Positions 23,747-37,200 of a DNA stretch of 64,000 nt are shown piece after piece (within the stretch, counting starts at the first letter, position 1; each line of letters begins with the position of its first letter). The translations under genes and the position numbers were made by a program. Source of the DNA: Vitis vinifera (lineage: Eukaryota > Streptophyta > Magnoliopsida > Vitales > Vitaceae); the NCBI RefSeq assembly GCF_030704535.1, contig NC_081818.1, positions 28,848,001 to 28,912,000 on the forward strand. Reading direction: 5' to 3'. The notes beneath the pieces are model-generated. The model had not been told where the DNA came from. It made no database searches and saw only the letters and a list, made by a program, of their open reading frames with translations.

Positions 23747-25803
23747 ATGGAGTTTTTTCGGAACGCGAAAACCGTAAGGCTGAGGAGCCACCATGACAAG
23801 TACCTGTTAGCAGACGAGGACGAAGAGGATGTGTGCCAAGACCGGAACGGATCGTCGAAAAGAGCGAAGTGGGAGGTGGAATGCGTGGAAATAAACAATG
23901 TGATCCGCCTGAAGAGCTGCTACGGCAAGTATTTGACGGCCTCGAGCGTGCATTTTCTTCTGGGGACGGCTGGGAAGAAGGTGCTTCAAACGGTGCCGCC
24001 CAGGTTGGATTCGTCGGTGGAGTGGGAGCCCATTCGAGATGGGTTTCAGGTCAAGCTCAAGACCCGCTACGGCAACTTCTTGCGCGCAAATGGGGGTTTG
24101 CCGCCTTGGAGAAACTCCATAACCCACGATATTCCTCATAGAACCGCCACCCAGGATTGGGTTCTGTGGGAAATCGATGTTACGGAGATTAAAACCCAGA
24201 CCCAGACTTCCCGCCCGCCGGTGCTTTCGGTTGATCTGTCCGATTCATTAGAGTCGGAGTTCGACAAGTCCCTCATTATCCAGATCAAGTCCCCTAGAAT
24301 GTCCATGCCAGAGGTTTGGTTCTTCATGTTTATTGATTCACATTCCCAAAATTTTAAAATCGTTTAACATTGAAGTGGGTGGGTGTTTGATTTTGGTTTT
24401 GTGTAGTCTAGTGATCCTTCCGCTGGGACACCAGGGAAAGCTGATGGGCGGGTCATATATTACCATGTTGCGGATGAAAATGGGGATGTCGATGATACCA
24501 CTGAAGAATTTTCCTTTATTTTCAAGGGGAATGAGGTGGAGGAGCTGACTCAGAAGTTGGAAGAAGAGACAGGGCTTAAGGATATCGTGGTGTGTTCTCG
24601 GAATCCCTTGAACCAAAAGGTTTATCCCCTTAAGCTGCAGCTCCCTCCCAATAACGTGGCTATGCATGTTGTCATGGTGCCTTCTGATTCAAAAGGTTAG
24701 TTTTTTTTTTTTGGTCTTTTCGTGCCTTTGTTTGATGGGTACTCTTTATATGGATTGCTATAGAATTGCTTGATGAATAGGAGAAACTTCTCACTGTTTT
24801 TTGGATGCGTCTGATTGGGAATTATTGGATGACGCGGGTCACTCCCCAGATTTTTCACCGTCTTTTGCTCATCTTTTTCAACAAGCAAATACACATGACA
24901 AGAGATGGATGCATCAATACTCTCCCCACAAGACAGTCAATGTAATTCAGAGTGCATTTTCAAATATCCATTAAAATCAAAACCAACTTGGAAATTATTT
25001 CACAACATCCGGAAACAAAGCTTAAATAGTGGGGTTTCCATCCAACCGCTCAAATTGATTTGGAAAAAGTGCAATTTTATAAGTTGTGATGAGTCAAAAG
25101 GGACTGAAAAATCTGGTACAAGATAAATTGTTTCCAATGTGATTGATCTAAAATTGAGCCAATTGGCTTAAAAACACAAAATATGACATCTCCTAAGATT
25201 CAAATCCTATTTTCAACTAAAGAATGAAAGTCAAATACTTGATTGATTAATGTTTAAGACCATCAATTATCTTAAAATTACTTATCATCTCCTCTAACAA
25301 TCTTCAATCATGAGCAACTTTGAAATGATGAAAGTTTAAGAGAGGATTTGAAACAACTGAACGGCTACAACAGAAATTTTGACCCGAATTTGCCAACACA
25401 CAAAGTCACTTACAAGAGTCATAGAGGAAATAAAGGAGGTAGTGGATGGGTCCTATGATTAGGCAATGAAACAAGATGGGTTGGAAGGAAAGATGGTTAA
25501 CAACCAAGATGGAATGATAACTTAGATGTCCATTTTTATCCTTCATTTATTTATTTATTTGCCAAAATCTTTGGGAATGGCTCAAAGTTCGAAGAGAGTT
25601 TGAAGGTGATTGAACAGAATTGCTCTTCTAAGAAAAGAACATGCTTCTAGTAGTCAATATTTGCAGTCAGTTGCTTACTTCTTTATCAAGTCTCTGTAGT
25701 ACTTCATTTTCTTGCATTGTCATGCAGTTTATTCATCATTTACCTTGTGCATATTTCAGCGGTAGGAGAGTTTGGGAGCCCAAGGAACCCCGGATTGTCA
25801 TGA
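23747..25803 (+). CDS. DUF569 protein with PB1/ubiquitin-like C-terminal domain
   Basis: Predicted exons: 23747-24313, 24407-24695, 25760-25803, giving 299 aa. Residues 1-145 are the DUF569 domain (MEFFRNAKTVRLRSHHDKYL, YGNFLRANGGLPPWRNSITH, HRTATQDWVLWEIDV). After a Ser-rich linker comes a compact domain with GRVIYYHVADENGDVDD, EEFSFIFKGNEVEELTQKL, TGLKDIVVCSRNPLNQKVY and LQLPPNNVAMHVVMVP, a known partner of DUF569 that I read as PB1- or ubiquitin-like. The last exon is short: the donor after TCAAAAG at 24695 and the acceptor at 25760 are phase-matched and add AVGEFGSPRNPGLS. Without that splice, translation stops one codon later (stop at 24698), giving 286 aa. Molecular function is unknown. 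The gene is a tandem relative of the one at 17075 but shares only the DUF569 part. Confidence 0.82.
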
Positions 25804-26276
25804 CCAGAGCAGGCAGCACCAGTGCACTGCATTAATGACATGAAAATTTTGCACATAAGCTTCAGATCTGCTTGTGCTTGCTGTAGGATTTGGAACCCGG
25901 TTGAAAAGTTGTTGTTCCAACATGTGAACTTCAAGGCGAAAAAAGGAGCATCACAACATGCAAAACCATGAGATACCTCTTTAGTTATTGTCCTGTTTTA
26001 GTGAACCTACTGGTATTTTTGGTCTTTTTTAAGGTCTTAGCTATTTGTAGTGTGTTTAACTCTGCTAGAAATGCATTGACAAGATTTAATGGATGCTCTT
26101 GCATTGTAGAGGCATTGGATTTTCACATTGAATGGAAAATGAGAAAGTAGCAGGAGAAAAATGCAAAAATTGGAGAAACTCTTGCTCTTCTTCCTTTATG
26201 GTATTTTATTCTCTATATGAAAGTTTGATTGTCTTGTTCACCTATGCACAGTAAGAAAAGCTGGCTATGGCCCTTA
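25804..26276. other. Convergent intergenic region
   Basis: Lies between the plus-strand DUF569 gene and the minus-strand array, so it should contain both 3' UTRs. No other feature recognised. Confidence 0.45.
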
Positions 26277-29200
26277 TCATTCATCCAAAGGAGCTTCATA
26301 GAAGAGAAGCTGAGGTTGAAATTTCCCTTGTTGACACTTTGTAACAACATCATTCCAATGACCAATCACCTATTGAAAAAAGGATTGACCAAAAATCAAA
26401 TGTGGATTAGAAGGAGAATAGCGAAATATAAACATAAGAATAAAATTAAAGTGATACCTCGACAATTGCATCGTTATAATGAACCCAATTTTTATGCTGA
26501 TGATCATAAGCAAAGCAGGTAAGATGCCGACTATGAAAACAAACCTGCAAATTAGACAAGGGTGCTGAGTAACATGACAAACTGACATGAACATTATCCA
26601 CTCATCTAAATCTCCATAGATGACTGCAGTATCTAAATCTCATGGCAGCTCAGAATTGAAGCAATTGTTCAAGTTTACCATAGAAATAAGGTGATACTTT
26701 CTCCCCTCATCTAAATCTCCATAGATGACTGCAATATCTATCTCAGTTGTCAGAGCTGCCAATGTTGTTGATACATCTTCTGAATTCTCAGAGACACTCT
26801 GCCACCCAAGGACTGCATTGTCCCCATCAGAAACCATTTCCATAGTACTCAGTAGTATAGGAAAAAAAAAAAAAAAAGACTATTTCTGACAATCAGCCAC
26901 TTACGAACTACAAACAGATGAGGAGGATCTGAAAGGATTTGATCAATGGAATTGAGTTTTCCACAGCCTCCTTCCTCTGGATTGCAAGTAACTTGATCAT
27001 CCATCTTCACAAGCTTCAAAAGGTTGTCGAAAGAGCTATCCATGTGGGTAATCTGAGTGGAAGTAAATCAATTCAAGCTTTACATATTGAAAATTTGAAT
27101 CTAAGTTAGAAAATAACTGCTGATTTTATTAAAAAAAGAAACTCTCAATAAAGCATACCTTCTTTTTTCTAAGTTCACTTGCATTTATGAGGTGAAAAAG
27201 GGAATTATACCCATGTTGCCTAGACTCACAACCGCAATGGTAGCATGCAACTCTTTCCCGAATTTTAATTCCAAATAGAGAATGTGTTATACAAATGTCG
27301 CTTGGGCAATCTAAGTGGTCCCAAGACTCCCAACCATTGCTTTCTTCTTTCTTTGTACTGAATGATAGATGAAGACCTTCAAGAATTTTATGCAAGATTT
27401 CTGAAGCATCATTCATTTCTCCCTGTAATCATTATTAAAAATGCTCAGCAATTCCTAAGTCTAACCTTTTTCCTTTGGCAGAGAATAAAAATACAAATGT
27501 AACTCAAAATTGCTGAAGACTAACAAAGTGCACAAACTTGATTACCTTCTTGTAAAGATTACTTTGAGGGTCCAAATTACTGAGAGCATCTCTTAAAGGG
27601 CCTGGACTAATCGCCTTTTTATGGCTAGATATGGATGCCGAATTTAACAAAGAAAAAATCGAATTTAAGGAACAGTAAACACAGGCTTCATCTATCATAT
27701 GCAAATGTGCTGCGGATTTCATCAACTCACGTCTAAACCATCTCAAATGCCAAAGTGACTGCATTTTCACAGAACCACCCAAGATTCAGGAACAAAAAAT
27801 AGGAAATATGAACACTCATTATAAAATATAACAGAAACTAAAACAAACAAAAAAAAGATTTAATTGTGGAATACTAACCTGTATGATTGCATTCAGGGAG
27901 CAATCGTTAGCATAATTTTCCAGACCAGCTCCACCTTGAGGCACCCCTTCACTTGACTCAGCAAAATTGTGATATGTCTCTTAAAATGAAATATAGAAAG
28001 GGAAAAAAAAAAGTGTCAGAATAGTAACCTCACTGCAGCCCTATATTCTGAAGTTGAGAGGTTATGCTTCGATATTCAAGTATGGACATAAGAAAAGCTA
28101 TGTTTCAACCATTGTTTTTTATCCTATTTCATTCTCACATCACACACACACACACATATATATATGTATATATATATTGCACGATAGAAACAACATATAC
28201 TTTGTGAATCACCACAAGCTGGCCAAGTAAATGCTTTGCGGGCTAAAATATTCCACAGTTGTTAAATATGAATTTTCTTCTATTATATGAAGGGTAAATT
28301 TCAACTGTTGTTAGCATCACAGGAATAGCATTCATGTAAGTTGTCATTTGATGGCATTTGGACTTCAACCTTCTAGATTTTTGAAACTGCTCCTACAAAC
28401 TCATGGCTTTCTGCCCTCTTTTCTATGGAATGCAGTTGGCCAATCAACCAAGATCATCAATTAAACTAATCCTTCATAAGAATCATATCTGACATCATTC
28501 ATAGAAAAGAAGGCTCTGCAGAGGTCAGAATGGTTCTAAAAAGTCAGTTAGGAAGAGGCAAGATCCTCTCTCTAAGCCGTGAAATTGTATGACCTTGATT
28601 TAGCTGCTGCTATGCAAGAATATTGCTCAAAAATTTAAATACAAGATTTATTGAAGATATGAAGCCAGAAATTTTACAAATAAGAAGCACCTTCAAATCA
28701 AATAAGTGAAATATAATGCCTCGAAAGTACCAATTCTAAGAATAGAAGAATAGAACAAAAGCATACTATTCTTACCATAAACATCATCCTGGTCTGAGTT
28801 TTCAGAATCTTTATGGTCGGAATCACCATAATTAGCCTCATTTGAACCATCATCACTACCTTTTGAGGAAACAAACTTTCCCTCTCCCAGCTTCTCATAT
28901 AATAGAGGGAGAATTAGTGGAACTTCATCAGTCGAAGTAGTCTTCTGTTCAGCTGCTGATGAACTCTCTTGCTTTTGTAAGCCTCCTGGTGAAATTGTAC
29001 CAATGGCTGTCTCATCAGAAGAGTGCTGCTCTATCCTCTCCCCCAACTTATTTTGCTCAGAAGGAGACTCAAAAGTCAATTCAATCCTTCTTTCCTCTGC
29101 ATCAAGCTCAACTTGACACCTAAGTTCCTGTTGTTCTACGTCCTTCCCATCTGGCGGAAACTGCTTCCCACAACTACTAGCCTAGAACACCATGAAAAAG

Positions 29201-32200
29201 TTAGCTCACATCATAGAAGTTATATGTTAAGCGCTCATTAGCGTAAAATAAACAGGGCAGACCCAATAGAATTAGAACCTTTAGATCCTCAGATTTTCTA
29301 TAATATTTGTTCTTTTTCTTGTTCTTTGATTTTTTCTCTGTCTGTTTTTCTTTACCATCTCCTCTGTCTACACTCTTCTCGGCATCAAGGGCAAGGTCTG
29401 CTAACAATGCTTCTTCTGCAGCTAAGGCCTTCTCTGTGGCATCTTTGTCAGTCAGATCCTCCAAGTGTGCCTGGAAAAGAACTCCAAAACATTCAACTCA
29501 GCTTCACAATGAGATGAAGAAAATTGCACTACACAACCAAGAAATACAATACAAACCCCAATGAATGACTTTAGAGAGAACACCATAATTGATCTATAGG
29601 CACGAGCAGATGCTTCTCCAACCTCAAAGCCCCCCTGCTGCATAGCAGCAAGAATGCGTGCGATCCTTGCATCAATTCGGCAAAGCTGCAGTGAGACCAT
29701 GAAGGAACAAATTATTCAATAGTTTTTCCTTCACCTTCATTTGTTTACTGGGAAATAACATGGAAAAAGGGAAGAAAATTTGAATCTTTAGTTTCAGTTG
29801 CTTCTGTGTGCAAAATTAAATAAATGGAAAACTCAGTTCAACCTAATCAAATAGATGTATTCAGTTCAGTTTGATGAGCCCTTTTGTTTTATGGATTCTA
29901 AAGTATTAAATTTTTTAATGGTTGCAATTTTTATTTACTTTTCCTATATTTTATTGGCAACTCAACAGAGTATTAAAGAATAAGTCAAGAATCATTCAGA
30001 GCTGGAAATAACTTAAACTTGAGGAGTTACATAAGAAACAAACCAGGAGAAAGTTAAAGAATAATTCACATAGTGGCAAAGCAATGCATATTGAAAACGA
30101 AAAAGAAGGAAATGTAGTAAAAAAAATTGTCATATGAATAAAGAAATTAATCTGAGAATTCCTTTATATATTTAGAATCCAAGGGTGTCAGTAAGAAATG
30201 CCCACCTCTAAAGTGGTCTGCACTTCATACTTTCGGATTGCTTTTCTCAGATCATCGGCTTCTTCAAGAAGATTTGATAGGAGATCTAACTGATGATGAA
30301 TGAGTGGTGTATCGTCCACATCTGCTACTTCATGCACTTCTTTCCTCCTCTTTGAAAGGTACTCAAGATATTGTGGGACGTATGCTGGATCTTGAGCACT
30401 CCTATTAAGTTCATCATCACTGATACTCCTTATTTCCTTAAGTTCTTCTTCATTGATTGAGTGCACGATTTTCATGTTGCACAAACTCCATAAGGGGGGA
30501 AATTCCTTATCAAGAAAACCATGGACTTCAATTTTTTTATGTTTTCTATCATCTAATAGACATGCCCATGATTCCAATTTTTCCTCAATGGAACGACCCA
30601 CAAATAACCATGGCACAAAAATACCACCACCTGGCAGTGTATCATCGTCATGATCCTCAAGGGAAAAAGTTGATCCAGAGCCCTCATTTGAATTGGAATT
30701 GTTAGATGTGCTGACATCAAGCTCTCCTGTCACTAAGCGTTCATCCAAAAGGAGATATGATGAGTCTATAGAAACACCAATTGTTTCTTTGATTTCAGAC
30801 TTCTGAGCTCCAGCAGGTGCCCCACCCTCTTCAGGAAATTTGGTTATACCACAAATATAGGCTATTGAGTGCAAAAATCTTAGGACTTTTTCAAGTTGAG
30901 GAAATTCCAAAAGGCAGATTCCCAGAAGTGTGTTGTCCAAGCCAAGATTCCTAAGCTGCAATTCTGAAGCAAATATCTGCAGCTCCTCCAGGGTGTACCG
31001 TATCACCTGGAGAACATGCGTTCTTGAAAGGTATCTGCCTTTCAGAAGCATTTGTAACATGCCCTGGATTTTTGCAAGCGTTTTTGCACGACGAGGGTAA
31101 TCAGGTAATGGCCACTCACTCCCCTCAGGTTCATGGTTTCCACTTTTTTCATCATTTTGATTACCAATCTCTGCTTCCATCAACATTTCATCAAATTGTT
31201 TCTTCATTTCTTCTACAGAATAGGATTCACGAGGATCTTTAATGCAATTTTGCAGATGGACATCCATGTCCATCACTGTACACTCAACATGACTAGACGA
31301 CTTGCGTTTCAACTCATCTTCACTAATTTGCAATACGGCACGGGCATCCTCTGGCTTCCATCCACCTTTCTCAATAATGTCAACCCAATCACTATCAATT
31401 TCTTGTGGCTGAAATAAGCTCAACCTCTCTGAAAGACCCCCCATATGCTCAGCAAAATGCTCCGCATACAACAACAGATCAGTAAATTTCTCAGCACAAA
31501 CACAACACTCCATGAACTTCCAAGAATCATTCTCCTGCAAGAAACCTATAGCTTCCGACAGAACTGCCACCGCCAGATCATTGTTGGCGAACCTAATAAA
31601 ATGCTCTTTTAGATCACATATCCTTACTTTAAGAAATCCCCTCTGCGTATCAGCACTTAAGGAGTTCCAGTACCCCTGAACTTGAGTGATCTTATCTCCC
31701 AAAGCAGTGAGCTTCTTGATATTTGTAAGAGTCTTTCTTCGTTCTAGTATACGAGCTCCCAAAGTCATCTCTTCCTCTTCTTGGAAGTCTTCTTGGAAGT
31801 CCATGGATTGCAATGTCTTCTGGGTCACCCTAACTGCTTCCGATTTGGCTTTAATCTGCTTCATTTTTCTCATGGCATTAGCCATATATTTGTGCTTAAA
31901 TTGCTCATCATCAAAATTCACATTCTTCTGCTCTAGCTGCCACACTATATACCTCGAACAGAGAAACAGGGCCTCCATGTGCTTATCCAGAATCCCACGG
32001 ACTAGGCCACGTTCTTGCAAACGCTGCCTCGTCCGTCCAACCACCTGCATCACCTCTCTGTACGCATCTGCATGGCTGGCCAAGTCAAAGATCAACGACG
32101 GATAGAAACAAAAGTACTTTAACTCGTCCGGGTCCAGTGACATGGCTCGCTGCACGGGCTCCAACGCGTTCTTTAAATACCGCTTTTTGGCGGTAGGATC

Positions 32201-32461
32201 TTTCATCGACTTAGCTTGTGTACAAATTAAACCAGCGTGAGAAAAGTGAACCTGGGCTGAGCTCGGGTTGCGCGAGCTCAACTCTTTCATGATCATAAGG
32301 GCTCTCCTGTGGTTCCCTCTTTCGGACGTCTTTTCGGCCCTCGCGATCTCGGAAGTGATATGCGCTTCCGTTTTTTCCTCCTCCACCGCCTTGTCTGCCG
32401 CCGGAGAAGGAGTGGGGAGATTCTTAGAGCGCAAACCACCGCCTCGCTTCTTCCAACCCAT
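26277..32461 (-). CDS. Ubiquitin-hydrolase-related protein, array copy 1 (complete)
   Basis: Exons in transcription order: 32461-30206, 29685-29557, 29470-29279, 29181-28776, 27979-27879, 27758-27546, 27422-27159, 27052-26905, 26812-26679, 26544-26458, 26369-26277; 1340 aa, all GT-AG and in phase. Residues about 35-150 are the TPR-like DUF627 region; about 255-600 are DUF629 with a C2H2-like finger (CCVCAEKFTDLLLYAEH). A charged Lys-rich linker follows (KKSKNKKKNKYYRK), then a USP-type peptidase domain: Cys box GLENYANDCSLNAIIQ, Cys pairs near ACVYC and VACYHCGC, and His box SRHLTCFAYDHQHKNW. Cys and His are both present, so deubiquitinase activity is possible; the usual Asp position reads N-D. 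Arabidopsis relatives are annotated as ubiquitin carboxyl-terminal hydrolase-related. The ATG is the one kept in all four copies (QEMG context). Confidence 0.88.
28141..28180. repeat. (CA)n/(AT)n microsatellite in intron 4 of array copy 1
   Basis: A CACACACA run passes directly into an ATATATAT run, interrupted by one G. Confidence 0.85.
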
Positions 32462-33850
32462 TTCTTGATCCGAATCCGATACACAATTCAATGGAGAAAG
32501 AAAGATGAAAGAAAGATAAAAAGAAAGAAATGCTAATCTAAAGAAACGCTGAAATGAACTGATTTGGAGAAGGAGAAGGGACTTGCAGGCGAAGAGGATT
32601 CCTGAAGAATCGTTTGATTTTGGGTCTGTGAATGAAGAAATGATTTGGAAGGTGCCGGTGTATTATAATAGATGCGGAATTCTGTTACATTGGTCAATCA
32701 GTGGAACCGTTAGTTCGGTACTCGGCGGGAAACATTATAATAAAAAATCATTTTTTATTGATTTTTTATTATAATAAAACATTATAATAAACTCCAAATT
32801 TGGAAAAATCACCTTTTTTATAATAAAAAAAAAAGAAAAAATAAATCCTTCAATGACTATATATGCTATTTTCAATATAAGAAAATTATTTTTTATTTAT
32901 ATATATAAATATAACCAAAAATCATTTTTTGGGAGTCCAACTTTGTGATGATTTTTCTTATTGATTATGCTTTTTTTTTTTTTAAATATGGTATTAAAAA
33001 TTTGTTTAAATATAACTCCGAAAATTAGAGTAAAACTTTGTTATTGAAGGATTTGCCATAAAATATAAAAATTTATTAGATCGTGGGAACTTATAAATGA
33101 TTATTCATATTGATATAAGCATTCTTATGATTCTCGAGGAGACCTCTAATGAGATATTTATTCATTTTTCTTCTTGAACAGTCTTATTCTCTTCTATTTT
33201 CTTCTTCTCATTCTTTTATTTTACATTATTAGCACGAGCGTAATAGAAGGGTACTAGGCTATAGCATAAGAGCACAAGATACAGGCTATAGCAAAGCCAA
33301 AAGTCTCATTTTTTTTTTTAAATGTTTTTTTAAGTGATAAGGTGAGTGATGATATAACCTTTTATTTTCTATAGTTATTATATTTTTTTGCACTGTCATG
33401 GTCAAATAACAAGCAAACTTGTACTACTAGGCATATGATAAAGGCTAATTATGTAGCTTGTAGTATGACAGCCTCCCAAGAAATGGCACTAGAAATTCTT
33501 TCTGTTTTCCATCCATTATTTCATTTGAATGAAAAAAGGAATAAGAAATTCATCATGTAGCTAAAATTTTGGTTCCTTGATTCCATACCATACTATGATT
33601 CACTTCATGGGAATAGAAACAGAATAGGAATGGGAATGAATGTAAATCATCATACCACATTGAAGAGAAGTCAGAATTCTAACAAGAGTAGGTTCTGATT
33701 TATACAAGATTGAATTTTTTTGTTACTGGTTTTTTTTTTTAGTAAGTAATTCAAATGCAATAAGGAATGGAAATTAGTTAAATAAACTCATGCAGAAAAA
33801 GGGAGATGATATCCAAACAGATAATTACAAAGGGGAAGAGTAGTGGATCG
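32462..33850. other. Spacer between array copies 1 and 2
   Basis: About 32462-32700 should be promoter and 5' UTR of array copy 1. The rest is AT-rich with no coding sequence. The peptidase exons expected downstream of array copy 2 are absent from this interval. Confidence 0.6.
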
Positions 33851-34230
33851 AAAAGGATAGACCAACATCATCCATAGAAAAGAGGGCTTGACAGGGATCA
33901 GAATGGTTTATTAAGGCAGGAAGAAGCTGGCAGGATGGTCACAAAATTTTGAGCAGTGTTGATGAACTAGTACAAGATCTATGAAAGGCATGAAACCAAA
34001 GCTTCACAAATAATGAGCACCTCTAGAGGACATCAGAAAAATGAAATGCCATGAAAATACTGGTGCTTGGTTACAGAACTAGCTTACCATTGTTACCACA
34101 AGGATTATCCTGACCCGAGTGCATAGAATCTTCATTATGGGATCCACCACCATCAGTCTCATTTGAACCACCTGAAAAGCCCTCACTGCTTATTCACACT
34201 TGGACCATGATCTTCACTAGGTTTTGAGAA

Positions 34231-37200
34231 TCAAACAGGCGTTTCCTCTGCCAACTTCTCTGTAAATTGTGGGGCCACTAATGGAATTGTGCCAATGAAA
34301 ATCGTGGCACTAAGTTTTGGGGCTTCTTCTGCTGATGACCTCTTGGCTGTCTCACCAGAAATCTGCCGCTCTATCATCCCACCCACCTTATTTTGCTCAG
34401 CAAGGTGCTTTTGTTTAGATTCATTCTCAATTTGCAGTTGAAACTCCAAAATTTCTTTGAGCTTTCTTTCCTCTGCTTCAAGCTCTAGTTGAAGCCTTAG
34501 TTCCTCTTCTGGTTGTTTTATTTCAGCAGCACTTACAGGAATACCAATCTTGGAGTTTGGATTTTGATCATCAAATGCATCAGGAAAGTAACTGAATCAA
34601 GAAATGCATTACATGAATTATACTTCAATAAAAGAAAAGAAGGTAAATAAATGAATTGTGGAAAAGAGTGTGATCTATTGACTACTTAACGCTTGTTTTG
34701 CATCCTCCTCATGTAGCAGAAGCTGCTCATTACCACTACTAGCCTACAATGCCATGAAAATCATTAGACAAGATCTATAAGGCAATCATTATGGTAAAAG
34801 AACCAGAACCAGACCCAACAGAGTTAAAACCTTTAGATCCTTGGCTTTTCTATAAGATTTGTTCTTTTTCTTATCCTTTGATTTTCTCTGCATCTGTTTT
34901 GTATTATAACCTCCTCTGCTTATATTCTTCTCGCTGTCAAGGGCAAGCTGTGCTAACAATGCTTCTCTTGCAACATCAGACTTCTTTATAGCATCTTTGT
35001 CAACCAGATCCTCCAAGCGTGCCTGGAAAGGAGATTTTAACTCCAAGAACATTCCACTTAGGTCCACAATTTGATGAATAATATTACAAAGAAAAAACAA
35101 GCAAACAAACAAGCAAAGAAATCCTACGAACCCGCACAAACGACTTTAAAAGGATCACCATAATTGATCGATAGTCAAGAGCAGATGCTGCCCCAAGCTT
35201 CAAGTCCTGCTGTCGCATAGCAGCAACAACCCGCATAATCCTTGCATCAATTCTGCAAAGCTTCAGTAAGACCAGGAAAAAACAAGATTATCAATAGTTT
35301 TGGTCACTTGGAAATCAAAGGGAAAAAAAAGGAAAAGAAAATCAATCATTAGTTTTAGTTCCTTCTGTTTCAAAAAATAGAAAAAATGTAAATTTTTTCT
35401 TTTTTTTTGTTCAGTTCGATGGACCTTTTTGTTTGTTGGTTCTTTGAGTATTGAAAATGGTAATACTCTGACTACTCATTATTTTCCTACATTTCTTGGC
35501 AATCAAACAGTATTAAGGGATGTCCATGGAAAAACTTTCAGGGTTCATGAATCATGAAATGCTAGAAAATGATTTAAAAATCAAGAGTGGCCTAAGAAAC
35601 AGATAAGAAATGACTCAGAGAAAGTTAAAAAGTAAATCTAGAAGTAGAGAAACAAAAAAAATTTGAGCATATCAACAAAAGAAATTTATGAGCAATCTGA
35701 GAGTTTTGTTCTAAACTCAAAATCAAAGAGTTGGGATGCAGCTATACTAAGTCGAGTGTCTGGCAGCAACACACACCTCCAGAGTGACCTGAACTTCATA
35801 TCTTCGGATTGTTTCCTCTACAACTGTGTCTGATTTCTGCAGGTGTTCCTGATCAGGTGAAGGAGAAGCCTCACAACTGAGCAGATTAACGCTCATAGTG
35901 TGTACCTCTTTAAGGATATTTGATATGAGATCTAACTCACACTTATGGCTTAGAAGCATATCACCATCATCCACCTTAACCTCTCTTCGCAGCTGCTCCA
36001 GGAGGTACTCATAATATTGTGGGAGATACTCAGGATCTTGGGCCCTCCTCTTGGATTCCTCAAGACACACACGCTCAATTGCCTGGAGTGCATCTTCATA
36101 GATTGAATGCATGCTCTTTTTCTGACACAAACCTTCTAAGTGGGAAAGTTCCTTCTGAAGGATGTGGAATATTTTCATTCCTTGATGTTTCTTATCTTCC
36201 CTTAGACATGCCCATGATGCCAATTGTTCCCCAATGGAACAACCCGAAAATAACCAAGGCACTAAGGAATCACCATCTGGAAGCACATCATTTTCATGAT
36301 CATCAATAGCTGAAGTTGCTGCAGAACCATCATCTGCAATGGCATCATTATATGTGCTGAGATTAAGCTCCCCTCTGAGTAAGCGTTTATCCAAAAGCAG
36401 ACATGATGAGTCACTAGAAAAAACAATTCTTTCTTTGATTTCAGACCCCTGTGCTCCAACAAACACCTTATCTTTGGAGCTACCCTTTTCAGAGCACTTG
36501 GTCACACCGCAAATATAAGCAACAGACTGCAAAAATCTAAGGACCTTTTCAAGCTGAGAGACTCCCAAAAAACAGATGCACAGAAGTGTGTGGTCCAGGC
36601 CATGATTTAGAAGTTGGGACACTGAAGCAAAAATCTGCAGCTCGTCCATGGTGTATTGCATCACCTGGACAATATGTCTTGTAGCCAGATGTCTCTGTCT
36701 AAGAAGTATTTGAAACATGGCCTGGATCCCCTTAAGGGTCCTTTCACGTTGAGGATCATCAGATAATGGCCACCCTGGCCAATCATTCTCCCTAGGCTCA
36801 TGGTTTCCACCTTCATCCTTTTGATTACCAATCTCCACTTCCATGAACTCTTCATCAAACTGCTTTTTCTTTTCTTCTGTAGAATAGGATTCCCAGTGAT
36901 CTTTAATGCAAATTTCCAGATAGTCATCCATGTCAATCATTGTATGTCGCTTAACGATACTAGAAGACCAGCTTTTCACCCGATCTTCACTGGTTTGAAA
37001 TACTGCAAGGGCATCCACTGGCTTCCATATACCTTTCTCAATAATCTGAACCCAATCTCTATCAATTTTTTGTGGCATAACTTTGAGCATTTTTGGTGAA
37101 AGTTTCCCCACATGCTCTTCCATAAAATGCTCTACATAGGGTGACAAATCAGTGAATTTCTCATCACAAACACAACATGCCATGAACTTCCAAGTCTTAT

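Noticed and set aside
24905..25126. 73-codon open frame in the second DUF569 gene
   Set aside because: Falls in the predicted intron 2; no domain and no splice support.
32462..32491. In-frame ATG ten codons upstream of the chosen start of array copy 1
   Set aside because: The ATG followed by GGxKxR is shared by the array, and copy 4 can start only there; upstream ATGs differ from copy to copy.
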